Below, in pieces: positions 1 to 7,201 of a stretch of 9,712 nucleotides of DNA. The translations under genes were made by a program, and so were the position numbers. The DNA lies in the NCBI GenBank assembly GCA_023412515.1, contig JAEYNO010000454.1:1-9712 (forward strand). Direction: 5' to 3'. The first letter of the stretch is position 1. The number at the start of each line of letters is the position of its first letter. A model generated the notes under the pieces. The model saw only the letters and a list, made by a program, of their open reading frames with translations. It had not been told where the DNA came from and did not search any database. The stretch comes from Actinomycetes bacterium. GTDB lineage: Bacteria; Actinomycetota; Actinomycetes; Actinomycetales; Cellulomonadaceae.

Positions 1-9
1 ACGGATCGT

Positions 10-27
10 CCGGCACGTACCTGCCGG
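10..27. promoter_or_regulatory. Inverted repeat upstream of the sugar ATPase gene
   Basis: CCGGCA, six bases, then TGCCGG: a perfect 6-bp inverted repeat ending 19 bases before the ATG at 47. It could be an operator for a sugar-responsive repressor, or a 5' leader hairpin directly before the ribosome binding site GAAGGGA (29-35). The upstream context is outside the window, so neither role can be confirmed. Confidence 0.3.
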
Positions 28-46
28 TGAAGGGATTGGTAGCGCC

Positions 47-1171
<1,125 letters not shown>

Positions 1172-1189
1172 CACCCAGCAGCGCACGCA

Positions 1190-1223
1190 CCGAGGCGGGT
1201 CCGGTCGACCGGGCCCGCCTCGG
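1190..1223 (+). terminator. Strong hairpin terminator after the ATPase gene
   Basis: Arms 1190-1204 and 1209-1223 pair over 15 bp around a TCGA loop, with only one T-G wobble (1200 with 1213). The inner CCGGTCGACCGG is itself palindromic. It starts 19 bases after the TGA. Only a weak pyrimidine run (GTTCC) follows, which is common for actinobacterial terminators. Confidence 0.7.
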
Positions 1224-1234
1224 GCGTTCCACGC

Positions 1235-1247
1235 GACCGTCACGGTC
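1235..1247. promoter_or_regulatory. Palindrome upstream of the DUF4032 gene
   Basis: GACCGT-C-ACGGTC is a perfect 6-1-6 palindrome lying 40 bases before the ATG at 1288, between the preceding terminator and the ribosome binding site. It is a candidate operator or promoter-proximal element for this gene. No convincing -35/-10 pair was found beside it. Confidence 0.25.
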
Positions 1248-1287
1248 CTCGCACGGACCCCGCCGCCCCACCTGAGAGGATCGAGCC

Positions 1288-2592
1288 ATGAGCGGAACGG
1301 CGCAGCGCCTGCAGATCACGGCGGCGAACCCGGACCCCGCGCTGCTCGACCTGCCGTGGGACGTGCCGCTCGAGGACTGGCCCACCGAGATGCTCGCGGC
1401 CCTGCCGCGCGGCATCTCGCGGCACATCGTGCGGTTCGCGCGGCTCTCGGGGCGGGTCATCGCGATCAAGGAGATCGGCGAGACCGTCGCGTACCGCGAG
1501 TACGAGCTGCTGCGCCAGCTGCGCAAGCTCGAGGTGCCGAGCGTCGAGCCCGTCGGCGTCATCACGGGCCGCCGGTCGCCCGACGGCGAACCGCTCGAGG
1601 CGGTGCTCATCACGCAGCACCTGCAGTTCTCGCTGCCGTACCGCGCGCTGTTCAGCCAGGCGCTGCGGCCCGACACCGCGACGCGCCTCATCGACGCGCT
1701 CGCCGTGCTGCTGGTCCGCCTGCACCTCGCGGGCTTCTACTGGGGTGACGTGTCGCTGTCGAACACGCTGTTCCGCCGCGACGCCGAGACGTTCGCCGCC
1801 TACCTCGTGGACGCCGAGACCGGCGACCTGCACGACCGGCTCAGCCCGGGGCAGCGCGCGTACGACCTCGAGGTCGCGCGCGTCAACATCATCGGCGAGC
1901 TCATGGACCTGCAGGCCGGCGAGTTCCTCGACGAGGACGAGGACGTCGTCGCGATCGGCGAGGCGCTCGTGGTCCGCTACGACGAGCTGTGGCGCGCGCT
2001 CACCGAGGTCGAGGCGTTCGGCTACGGCGAGCGCTGGCGCGTGCAGGCTCGCATCGACCGGCTCAACGACCTCGGCTTCGACGTCGGCGAGCTCGACATC
2101 ACGACCGACCTCGACGGCACGACCGTCCGCATCCAGCCCAAGGTCGTCGACGCCGGGCACCACTCGCGTCGCCTCATGCGCCTGACGGGCCTCGACGTGC
2201 AGGAGAACCAGGCCCGCCGCCTGCTCAACGACCTCGACGAGTACCGCGCCGCGACCGACCGGCAGGCCGACGACGAGGCGTTCGTCGCGCACGACTGGCT
2301 GACGGACATCTTCGAGCCCGCGGTGCGCAGCGTGCCGCGCGAGCTGCGCCGCAAGCTCGAGCCCGCGCAGATCTACCACGAGCTGCTCGACCACCGCTGG
2401 TACCTGTCGCAGCAGGAGGACCGCGACGTGCCGATGACGGAGGTCGCCGCGAGCTACGTGCGGCACATCCTGCCGAGCCGGCCCGACGAGCAGGCCGTCC
2501 TCGGCACGCGCGCCGAGGACCTGCGCGACGGAGAGACGGGCGAGACCCCGCGCGTCGACGACGACCTGGACCCCGACCGGCTCATCGGCTGA
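1288..2592 (+). CDS. DUF4032 protein with a protein-kinase-like N-terminal domain
   Basis: This 434-residue soluble protein resembles the actinobacterial DUF4032 family, annotated near lipopolysaccharide kinase (WaaP/Kdo kinase)-like proteins. The N-terminal half carries a full set of kinase-like residues: K61 in VIAIKE, E71/E73 in a following helix, a catalytic loop with H146, D154 and N159 (D and N five apart, as in protein kinases), and D175 in YLVDAE at the DFG position. The C-terminal half (about 230-434) is charged, has no membrane segment and contains no motif I recognise. The ATG at 1288 follows GAGAGGA (1274-1280) at 7 bases. It stands between two hairpins and so is probably transcribed alone. 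The phosphoacceptor is unknown: protein, sugar or small molecule are all possible. Family assignment is from memory; kinase activity is inference. Confidence 0.85.
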   Translation: MSGTAQRLQITAANPDPALLDLPWDVPLEDWPTEMLAALPRGISRHIVRFARLSGRVIAIKEIGETVAYREYELLRQLRKLEVPSVEPVGVITGRRSPDGEPLEAVLITQHLQFSLPYRALFSQALRPDTATRLIDALAVLLVRLHLAGFYWGDVSLSNTLFRRDAETFAAYLVDAETGDLHDRLSPGQRAYDLEVARVNIIGELMDLQAGEFLDEDEDVVAIGEALVVRYDELWRALTEVEAFGYGERWRVQARIDRLNDLGFDVGELDITTDLDGTTVRIQPKVVDAGHHSRRLMRLTGLDVQENQARRLLNDLDEYRAATDRQADDEAFVAHDWLTDIFEPAVRSVPRELRRKLEPAQIYHELLDHRWYLSQQEDRDVPMTEVAASYVRHILPSRPDEQAVLGTRAEDLRDGETGETPRVDDDLDPDRLIG

Positions 2593-2617
2593 CGCCGGCC
2601 GGGGCGGGGCGCGTCAG
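2589..2617. terminator. Inverted repeat between convergent stops, possible two-way terminator
   Basis: CTGACGC (2589-2595) and GCGTCAG (2611-2617) form perfect 7-bp arms around a 15-base GC-rich loop. Each arm contains the TGA stop of one of the two convergent genes, so the structure would serve both transcripts. The large loop and lack of a T-run keep this tentative. Confidence 0.35.
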
Positions 2618-3615
2618 GCGCGCTGGCGCGCGACCTCGTACAGCGCGATCCCGGCGGCGACGCCGGCGTTGAGCGACTCGACGGCCGACGCGATGGGGAT
2701 CGACGCGATCGCGTCGCACTGCTCGCGCACGAGCCGCGACAGGCCCTTGCCCTCGGAGCCGACGACGAGCACGAGCGGGTCCGTCGCGAACGGCAGCTCA
2801 CCCAGCGGCACGTCGCCGCCCGCGTCGAGGCCGACGACGAACACCCCGGCGGCGCGCAGGTCCTGCAGCGCGCGCGTCAGGTTCGTCGCGCGGGCCACCG
2901 GGACCCGGGCGGCGGCACCCGCCGACACCTTCCACGCCGACGCCGTGACACCGGCCGCGCGCCGCTCGGGCACGAGCACGCCGTGCGCGCCGAACGCCCC
3001 GGCCGAGCGCAGCACCGCACCGAGGTTGCGCGGGTCCGTCACGCCGTCGAGCGCGACGATCAGCGGCGCGGTCTGCGACGCCTCCGCCGTGTCGAGCAGG
3101 TCGTCGGGGTCGAGGTAGTCGTACGGCGGCACCTGGATCGCGACGCCCTGGTGCACCGCGCCGTCGGTGAGCCGGTCGAGCTCGGCGCGGCTGACCTCGA
3201 GCAGCGGGTACCCCGCGTCCGCGGCGATCGACACGATCTCCTTGGTGCGGTCGTCCGCCTCGAGCCGCGACGCGACGTAGACGGTCGAGACCGGGATGCC
3301 GGCGCGGAGCGCCTCGAGCACCGAGTTGCGCCCGCCGACGATCTCGTGGGTCGAGGACGTCCGGCCGCCCTTGCGCCCCGCGGCCGAGCGCGCGGCCCCC
3401 GCCGACGGTCGTCCGGACGTGCCCCGCCCGCCGGTCGCGCCCTTCTCAGCCGCGACCTTGCGCTTGTGCGCCACGTGGTACGGGCGGTCCTCGGCCTTGG
3501 GCGTGGGGCCCTTGCCCTCGAGCGCGCGGCGGCTGTGCCCGCCGGTCCCGACGCGTGCGCCCTTCTTGGTCCCCGCCTTGCGGGTCGCGCCGCGGCGCTG
3601 CGAGTTGCCGGCCAT
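2614..3615 (-). CDS. rlmB: SpoU-family 23S rRNA 2'-O-ribose methyltransferase, RlmB-like
   Basis: The enzyme transfers a methyl group from S-adenosylmethionine to a ribose 2'-OH; the E. coli member modifies G2251 of 23S rRNA. The three SpoU (SPOUT) motifs are clear in the 333 residues: motif 1 LDGVTDPRNLGAVLRSAGA with N198 and R203, motif 2 VLVVGSEGKGLSRL (E288), and motif 3 IPIASAVESLNAGVAAGIAL (S314, N316). An L30e-like RNA-binding domain covers about 90-165. The first 88 or so residues form a K/R/G-rich, probably disordered extension that makes the protein clearly longer than the E. coli enzyme. The ATG overlaps the cysS stop by one base (TGATG) and is preceded by GGAGGA inside cysS, which fixes the start and implies translational coupling. 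The exact RNA site is not shown by sequence; another SpoU target is possible. Confidence 0.9.
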   Translation of the reverse strand: MAGNSQRRGATRKAGTKKGARVGTGGHSRRALEGKGPTPKAEDRPYHVAHKRKVAAEKGATGGRGTSGRPSAGAARSAAGRKGGRTSSTHEIVGGRNSVLEALRAGIPVSTVYVASRLEADDRTKEIVSIAADAGYPLLEVSRAELDRLTDGAVHQGVAIQVPPYDYLDPDDLLDTAEASQTAPLIVALDGVTDPRNLGAVLRSAGAFGAHGVLVPERRAAGVTASAWKVSAGAAARVPVARATNLTRALQDLRAAGVFVVGLDAGGDVPLGELPFATDPLVLVVGSEGKGLSRLVREQCDAIASIPIASAVESLNAGVAAGIALYEVARQRA

Positions 3616-5054
3616 CAGTCCTCCGTCGTGTCGGTCACGGGTGCCGCGAGCGTCCAGCGCGCACCCGTCGGTGAGTCCTCGACGACGACGCCCGCCGCCG
3701 TCAACCGGTCGCGGATCGCGTCGGCCGCGGCCCAGTCGCGCGCGGCACGCGCCGCGGCACGCGCGTCGAGCTCGGCACGCACGAGCGCGTCGAGGGCGCG
3801 CGCCGTGCGGTCGTCGCCGCCGGTGGTGGCCCACTGCGACGACGCGGGGTCGAGACCCAGCACGTCGAGCATGCCCCGCAGCGCGACCATCGCGTCGCGC
3901 GCGGCGGTGTCGTCGCCCGCGGCGAGCGCGGTGTTGCCCGCCCGCAGGGTCTCGTGCACGACCGCGAGCGCGGCAGGCACGTTGAGGTCGTCGTCGAGCG
4001 CGGCGCCGAAGGCCGCGGGCAGCGCGGCCGTCGCGACCTCCGCGGCCGGCACGGCACCGACCCGCTCGGTCGCGCGCTGCACGAACCCGGCCAGGCGGTC
4101 CCACGTGGCGGCCGCCTCGGTGAGCGTGTCGTCCGTCCACTCGAGCATCGAGCGGTACTGCACGGCGGTCAGCGCGTACCGGACCACCGCCGCGGGCGCC
4201 TTCTCGAGCACGGCGCTGACCAGCAGGCCGTTGCCGAGGGACTTGCTCATCTTCGCGCCGCCCTGCGTGACCCAGCCGTTGTGCAGCCAGTGGCGCGCGA
4301 ACCCGTAGCCGGCCGCCCGGGACTGCGCCTGCTCGTTCTCGTGGTGCGGGAACCGCAGGTCCAGTCCGCCGCCGTGGATGTCGAACGTCTCGCCGAGGTA
4401 GCGGTGCGCCATCGCCGAGCACTCGAGGTGCCAGCCGGGGCGACCGCGACCGAAGGGCGTGTCCCACGCCGCGGTCGCGGGCTCGCCGGGCTTCGGCGCC
4501 TTCCACAGCGCGAAGTCGTGCGGGTCGCGCTTGCCGGAGCCCGCGTCGTCCGGCACGTCGGTCATGTCGTCGACGCGCTGGTTGGTCAGCGAGCCGTAGT
4601 CGGACCACGACCGCACGTCGAAGTACACGTCGCCCGGGCCCGCCACGTACGCGTGCCCGCGCTCGACGAGCCGCTCCATGAGCGCGAGCATCGCCGGCAC
4701 GTGCCCGGTGGCGCGCGGCTCGTAGTCGGGCGGGAGGACGCCGAGCGCGTCGTACGCGGACGTGAAGGCGCGCTCGTTGGTCAGCGCCCACGCCCACCAC
4801 TCGTGCCCGGCCGCGGCGGCCTTGGCGAGGATCTTGTCGTCGATGTCGGTGACGTTCCGGACCAGCGTCACGCGCTGCCCCTGCCGCCGCAGCCACCGCA
4901 CGAGCACGTCGAACGCGACGGCGGACCGCACGTGCCCCACGTGCGGCGGCGACTGCACCGTGGCACCGCACAGGTAGATGCCGACCCGGCCCTCGACGAG
5001 GGGGACGAAGTCACGCACCGCCTGGGTGCCGCTGTCGAACAGCCGCAGAGTCAC
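3615..5054 (-). CDS. cysS: Cysteine--tRNA ligase
   Basis: This class I synthetase charges tRNA-Cys in the cytoplasm. The 479 residues contain the HIGH-type motif HVGH (38-41) and KMSKS (268-272). The zinc ligands C29, C212, H237 and E241 keep the spacing of the E. coli enzyme (C28, C209, H234, E238). The C-terminal third (about 300-479) is the alanine-rich helical DALR/anticodon region, and the length is normal. The start is a GTG at 5054. No Shine-Dalgarno sequence is present, but TAGCCT (5066-5061 on this strand) lies 6 bases before the GTG, so the mRNA may be leaderless. rlmB follows with a one-base overlap. The chromosomal cysS-rlmB pair is usual in actinobacteria, which argues that this is the tRNA synthetase and not the mycothiol ligase paralogue MshC; the C-terminal anticodon region also argues against MshC. 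Confidence 0.96.
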   Translation of the reverse strand: MTLRLFDSGTQAVRDFVPLVEGRVGIYLCGATVQSPPHVGHVRSAVAFDVLVRWLRRQGQRVTLVRNVTDIDDKILAKAAAAGHEWWAWALTNERAFTSAYDALGVLPPDYEPRATGHVPAMLALMERLVERGHAYVAGPGDVYFDVRSWSDYGSLTNQRVDDMTDVPDDAGSGKRDPHDFALWKAPKPGEPATAAWDTPFGRGRPGWHLECSAMAHRYLGETFDIHGGGLDLRFPHHENEQAQSRAAGYGFARHWLHNGWVTQGGAKMSKSLGNGLLVSAVLEKAPAAVVRYALTAVQYRSMLEWTDDTLTEAAATWDRLAGFVQRATERVGAVPAAEVATAALPAAFGAALDDDLNVPAALAVVHETLRAGNTALAAGDDTAARDAMVALRGMLDVLGLDPASSQWATTGGDDRTARALDALVRAELDARAAARAARDWAAADAIRDRLTAAGVVVEDSPTGARWTLAAPVTDTTED

Positions 5055-5060
5055 CCGCCC

Positions 5061-5066
5061 AGGCTA
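5061..5066 (-). promoter_or_regulatory. Possible -10 element for a leaderless cysS mRNA
   Basis: On the minus strand TAGCCT fits the actinobacterial TANNNT -10 pattern and sits 6 bases before the GTG start, so transcription would begin at or next to the start codon. No good -35 hexamer is seen 16-18 bases further upstream. Confidence 0.4.
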
Positions 5067-5070
5067 CCGG

Positions 5071-5085
5071 CGCGGGACCCCCGCG
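5071..5085 (-). terminator. Hairpin between the PLP-enzyme gene and cysS
   Basis: CGCGGG, three bases, CCCGCG: a perfect 6-bp stem 25 bases after the upstream gene's stop and before the cysS promoter candidate. It would separate the two minus-strand units. It lacks a T-run, so termination strength is uncertain. Confidence 0.35.
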
Positions 5086-5110
5086 ACCGACCCGGACCTG
5101 CGCGGCGACG

Positions 5111-6358
5111 TCAGCCGACGCAGACGCCCTCGCCCCGGTAGGTGGGGACGGTGACCTCCACGCGGTCGCCGCGCACCAGGTGGACCTCGGCGAACCGCTC
5201 CATGACCTCGCCGGCCTTGGCGTGCCGGAACCACACGCGGTCGCCGATGCGCAGGTCGGCCCGCGCGGGGACGCGCAGCGGCGTCTGGACCTCGCCCGCC
5301 CCCTCGCGCGGCGCGAGCCGCAGCCCCTCCGGCCAGACGGGACGCGGCAGGCGCGTCGGCGTCGCCGGGCCGGACGCGACGTAGCCGCCGCCGAAGACGG
5401 TGGCCCACCCGTCGCCCGGGATGCGCACGACGTCGAGACCGACGTACGCGGCGGGCCGCGGGCGGAACGCGCGGTACCCGTCGAAGAGCGTGGGCACGAA
5501 CAGCCCCGAACCGGCCGTCACCTCGGTGACCGCCGGGGCCGACGCGCTGACCTCGATCGAGCCCGTGCCTCCGGAGTTCACGAGCGCGAGCGGCCGGCCG
5601 AGCGCGTCGGCGACCGCGTCGACGACGGCGGTGCGCCGCACGGCGAGCTCGCGCACCGACGCGGCCTTGACGAGCCGGACCGCGAGCGACGTGTCGGGCA
5701 GGCCGGCCACCTGGGCCTCGTAGAACATGACGCCGCGCACCTCGAGCCCGCCGCGGGCCTGCACGGCGGTGGCGAGCGCGGCGGCCTGCGCCGGGGTGCG
5801 GACCGGCGAGCGGCGCACGCCGAGGTGCACGGCGAGCGGTCCCCGCCCCACGCGCAGGGACGCGTCGACGTCGAGGCACACGCGCAGCGTGCGGTCGTGG
5901 CGGCGCGCGGCGGACGCGAGCAGGTCGGCCTGCGCGGTGTCGTCGACCATGAACGTCACGGCCGCCGCGGCGTCGGCGTCGGCGGCGATCGCGTCGATCG
6001 CGACGGTGTCGACCGTGGGGTAGCCGAGCAGGACGTCCCGGACGCCGTGACCGACGAGCCAGCGCGCCTCCGCGGCCGCGTACGCCATCACGCCCGCGAA
6101 CCCGGGGTGCGCGAGCACCTGCTCGAGCACGTGCCGGACCCGCACGGACTTGCTCGCGACCCGGACGGGCACGCCGCCCGCGCGGCGCGCGACGTCGGCC
6201 GCGTTGGCCTCGAGCGCGTCGAGGTCGACGACCACGAGCGGCCCCGGACGCCCCGTCGTGGCGGCGTCGAGGCGCTGCCCCACGGTGCGTCCCGCCGGGT
6301 CGGTGCCGCCGTCGGACGGGGCGGAGGCGGCCGGGGGACGCACGGGGGTCGACGTCAT
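5111..6358 (-). CDS. PLP-dependent amino acid deaminase/aldolase (alanine racemase-like, fold type III)
   Basis: This 415-residue cytoplasmic enzyme belongs to the family that includes D-threonine aldolase and D-serine dehydratase. An alanine racemase-type TIM barrel spans about 40-290 with the PLP lysine K70 in PVRVASKSVR and the phosphate-binding loop NSGGTGS (261-267). The C-terminal beta domain (about 300-415) is D-serine dehydratase-like. Where the classical enzymes have an H-x-C or H-x-D zinc site, this one reads H379-A-K-A-G-E, so the second ligand seems absent. The first 35 or so residues are a low-complexity extension. The ATG is part of an ATGA overlap with the TetR stop, so translation is probably coupled and the TetR protein likely controls it. 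Substrate unknown: beta-hydroxy-amino acid cleavage, deamination and racemisation all remain possible. It is unlikely to be the cell-wall alanine racemase Alr, given the D-serine dehydratase-like tail. Confidence 0.82.
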   Translation of the reverse strand: MTSTPVRPPAASAPSDGGTDPAGRTVGQRLDAATTGRPGPLVVVDLDALEANAADVARRAGGVPVRVASKSVRVRHVLEQVLAHPGFAGVMAYAAAEARWLVGHGVRDVLLGYPTVDTVAIDAIAADADAAAAVTFMVDDTAQADLLASAARRHDRTLRVCLDVDASLRVGRGPLAVHLGVRRSPVRTPAQAAALATAVQARGGLEVRGVMFYEAQVAGLPDTSLAVRLVKAASVRELAVRRTAVVDAVADALGRPLALVNSGGTGSIEVSASAPAVTEVTAGSGLFVPTLFDGYRAFRPRPAAYVGLDVVRIPGDGWATVFGGGYVASGPATPTRLPRPVWPEGLRLAPREGAGEVQTPLRVPARADLRIGDRVWFRHAKAGEVMERFAEVHLVRGDRVEVTVPTYRGEGVCVG

Positions 6359-7056
6359 GCCAGGGACGCTACCCCTGACGGTGCCACGGGCGACGCGAGG
6401 TGGGACCCGTCGGCGTCACGCCCGGGGGCGTCGGCCGCCCCACCGAGCAGCGCGGACTCGTCGACCGGCACCGCGAGCGTCGCGAGGTGCTCGGCGAACA
6501 GCCGCAGGCCCTGGTAGCCGGCCTCGTCGTCGCCGTCGACGAGCCACGCGAGCGAGAACCCGTCGACCGCCGCGATGATCGACCGTGCGACGAGGTGCCG
6601 CGGCACGCGCCACACGACGTTCCCGGCGCGCTCGACCTCCTCGAGGAAGTGCTCGGCGACCGCCCAGCTGTACGTGTACTGGTCCACGCCGACCTGGCGG
6701 AGCTCGGGGTGGCGCAGCGACGTCGTCGTCAGCTCGTACGTGAGCAGCTGCGGACCGCGCGTCGCGCGGATGTTGGCCCACACGGTGTCGAGCACGCCCA
6801 TGATGAGGTCGGCGACGGGCGCCGACTCGGGCATCTCGGCCTCGCCGCGCGCGGTGTTGCGCAGCGTGATGGTGTGCGCCATGGCGCGCAGCAGCTCGTC
6901 CTTGTCACGGAAGCAGTAGTGGACGACTCCCAGCGAGACACCTGCCTCGGCGGCGACGGCGCGGACGGTCGCACCGTCGACCCCGTCACGGCACGCGACG
7001 ACCAGCGCCGCCTCGATGAGCTGCTCGCGTCGCTCGGCGACCGGTAGACGGTTCAT
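6355..7056 (-). CDS. TetR/AcrR-family transcriptional regulator
   Basis: This 233-residue DNA-binding repressor-type protein has the typical N-terminal three-helix domain (about 8-55). The helix-turn-helix reads ATVRAVAAEAGVSLGVVHYC (29-48), followed by the conserved FRDKDELL. The remainder (about 75-195) is the helical ligand-binding and dimerisation domain, most like the BetI-type C-terminal class. The last 35 or so residues are a low-complexity tail. The ATG at 7056 is fixed by a near-perfect GAGGAGG (7067-7061) four bases before it, the strongest ribosome binding site in the window. Its stop overlaps the PLP-enzyme start (ATGA), and it is divergent from an FAD oxidase gene across a gap holding a clear inverted repeat. 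That layout suggests self-regulation plus control of both neighbouring enzymes. The ligand cannot be read from sequence. Confidence 0.92.
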   Translation of the reverse strand: MNRLPVAERREQLIEAALVVACRDGVDGATVRAVAAEAGVSLGVVHYCFRDKDELLRAMAHTITLRNTARGEAEMPESAPVADLIMGVLDTVWANIRATRGPQLLTYELTTTSLRHPELRQVGVDQYTYSWAVAEHFLEEVERAGNVVWRVPRHLVARSIIAAVDGFSLAWLVDGDDEAGYQGLRLFAEHLATLAVPVDESALLGGAADAPGRDADGSHLASPVAPSGVASLA

Positions 7057-7099
7057 GGTTCCTCCTCGCGGCGACGACCGGCGCACCCCCCCGGGCGCC

Positions 7100-7109
7100 G
7101 TGACGTCAC
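7100..7109. promoter_or_regulatory. Palindrome in the tetR leader
   Basis: GTGACGTCAC is a perfect 10-bp palindrome 44 bases upstream of the tetR start. A second one, CGTCATGACG (7135-7144), shares TGACG. Both may be extra protein-binding sites or chance; they are weaker candidates than the repeat at 7147-7171. Confidence 0.25.
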
Positions 7110-7146
7110 TCGTCCCGAGGATAATCTCATCGGCCGTCATGACGTT

Positions 7147-7171
7147 AGTCAAGGGTCTCACACACTTGACT
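7147..7171. promoter_or_regulatory. Probable TetR operator overlapping divergent -35 elements
   Basis: AGTCAAG (7147-7153), 11 bases, then CTTGACT (7165-7171): a perfect 7-bp inverted repeat with half-site centres 18 bp apart. Each arm contains TTGACT, close to the -35 consensus TTGACA, one on each strand and each pointing to its own gene. On the plus strand an 18-base spacer leads to CATGCT (7190-7195), a fair -10. On the minus strand TGAGAT (7129-7124, 17-base spacer) or TATCCT (7123-7118, spacer too long) are less clear. The surrounding stretch 7117-7173 is the most AT-rich non-coding DNA in the window. Confidence 0.6.
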
Positions 7172-7189
7172 TGGACGGCCGCCCAATCC

Positions 7190-7195
7190 CATGCT
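7190..7195 (+). promoter_or_regulatory. Possible -10 element for a leaderless oxidase mRNA
   Basis: CATGCT lies 18 bases after the TTGACT at 7166-7171 and 6 bases before the ATG at 7202. Transcription would therefore start at the start codon. No Shine-Dalgarno sequence is seen before this ATG, which agrees. Confidence 0.4.
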
Positions 7196-7201
7196 CGCAG
7201 G

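Noticed and set aside
1240..2466. Long minus-strand frame opposite the DUF4032 gene
   Set aside because: It is the antisense shadow of a well-supported gene; its valine/arginine/leucine-rich repetitive composition is typical of reverse frames in very GC-rich DNA.
2983..4308. Long plus-strand frames opposite rlmB and cysS
   Set aside because: Arginine/alanine-rich antisense shadows without motifs; the minus strand holds two complete, motif-supported enzymes.
2614..4971. A 785-residue open frame covering rlmB and running into cysS
   Set aside because: Only the last 333 residues are protein-like (the SpoU methyltransferase). The upstream part is an arginine/alanine-rich shadow of cysS; the ATG at 3615 with its upstream GGAGGA is the true start.
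7016..7201. Upstream in-frame starts for the FAD oxidase (7016, 7139)
   Set aside because: They would put the inverted repeat and promoter inside the gene, have no ribosome binding site, and add residues without resemblance to the family.
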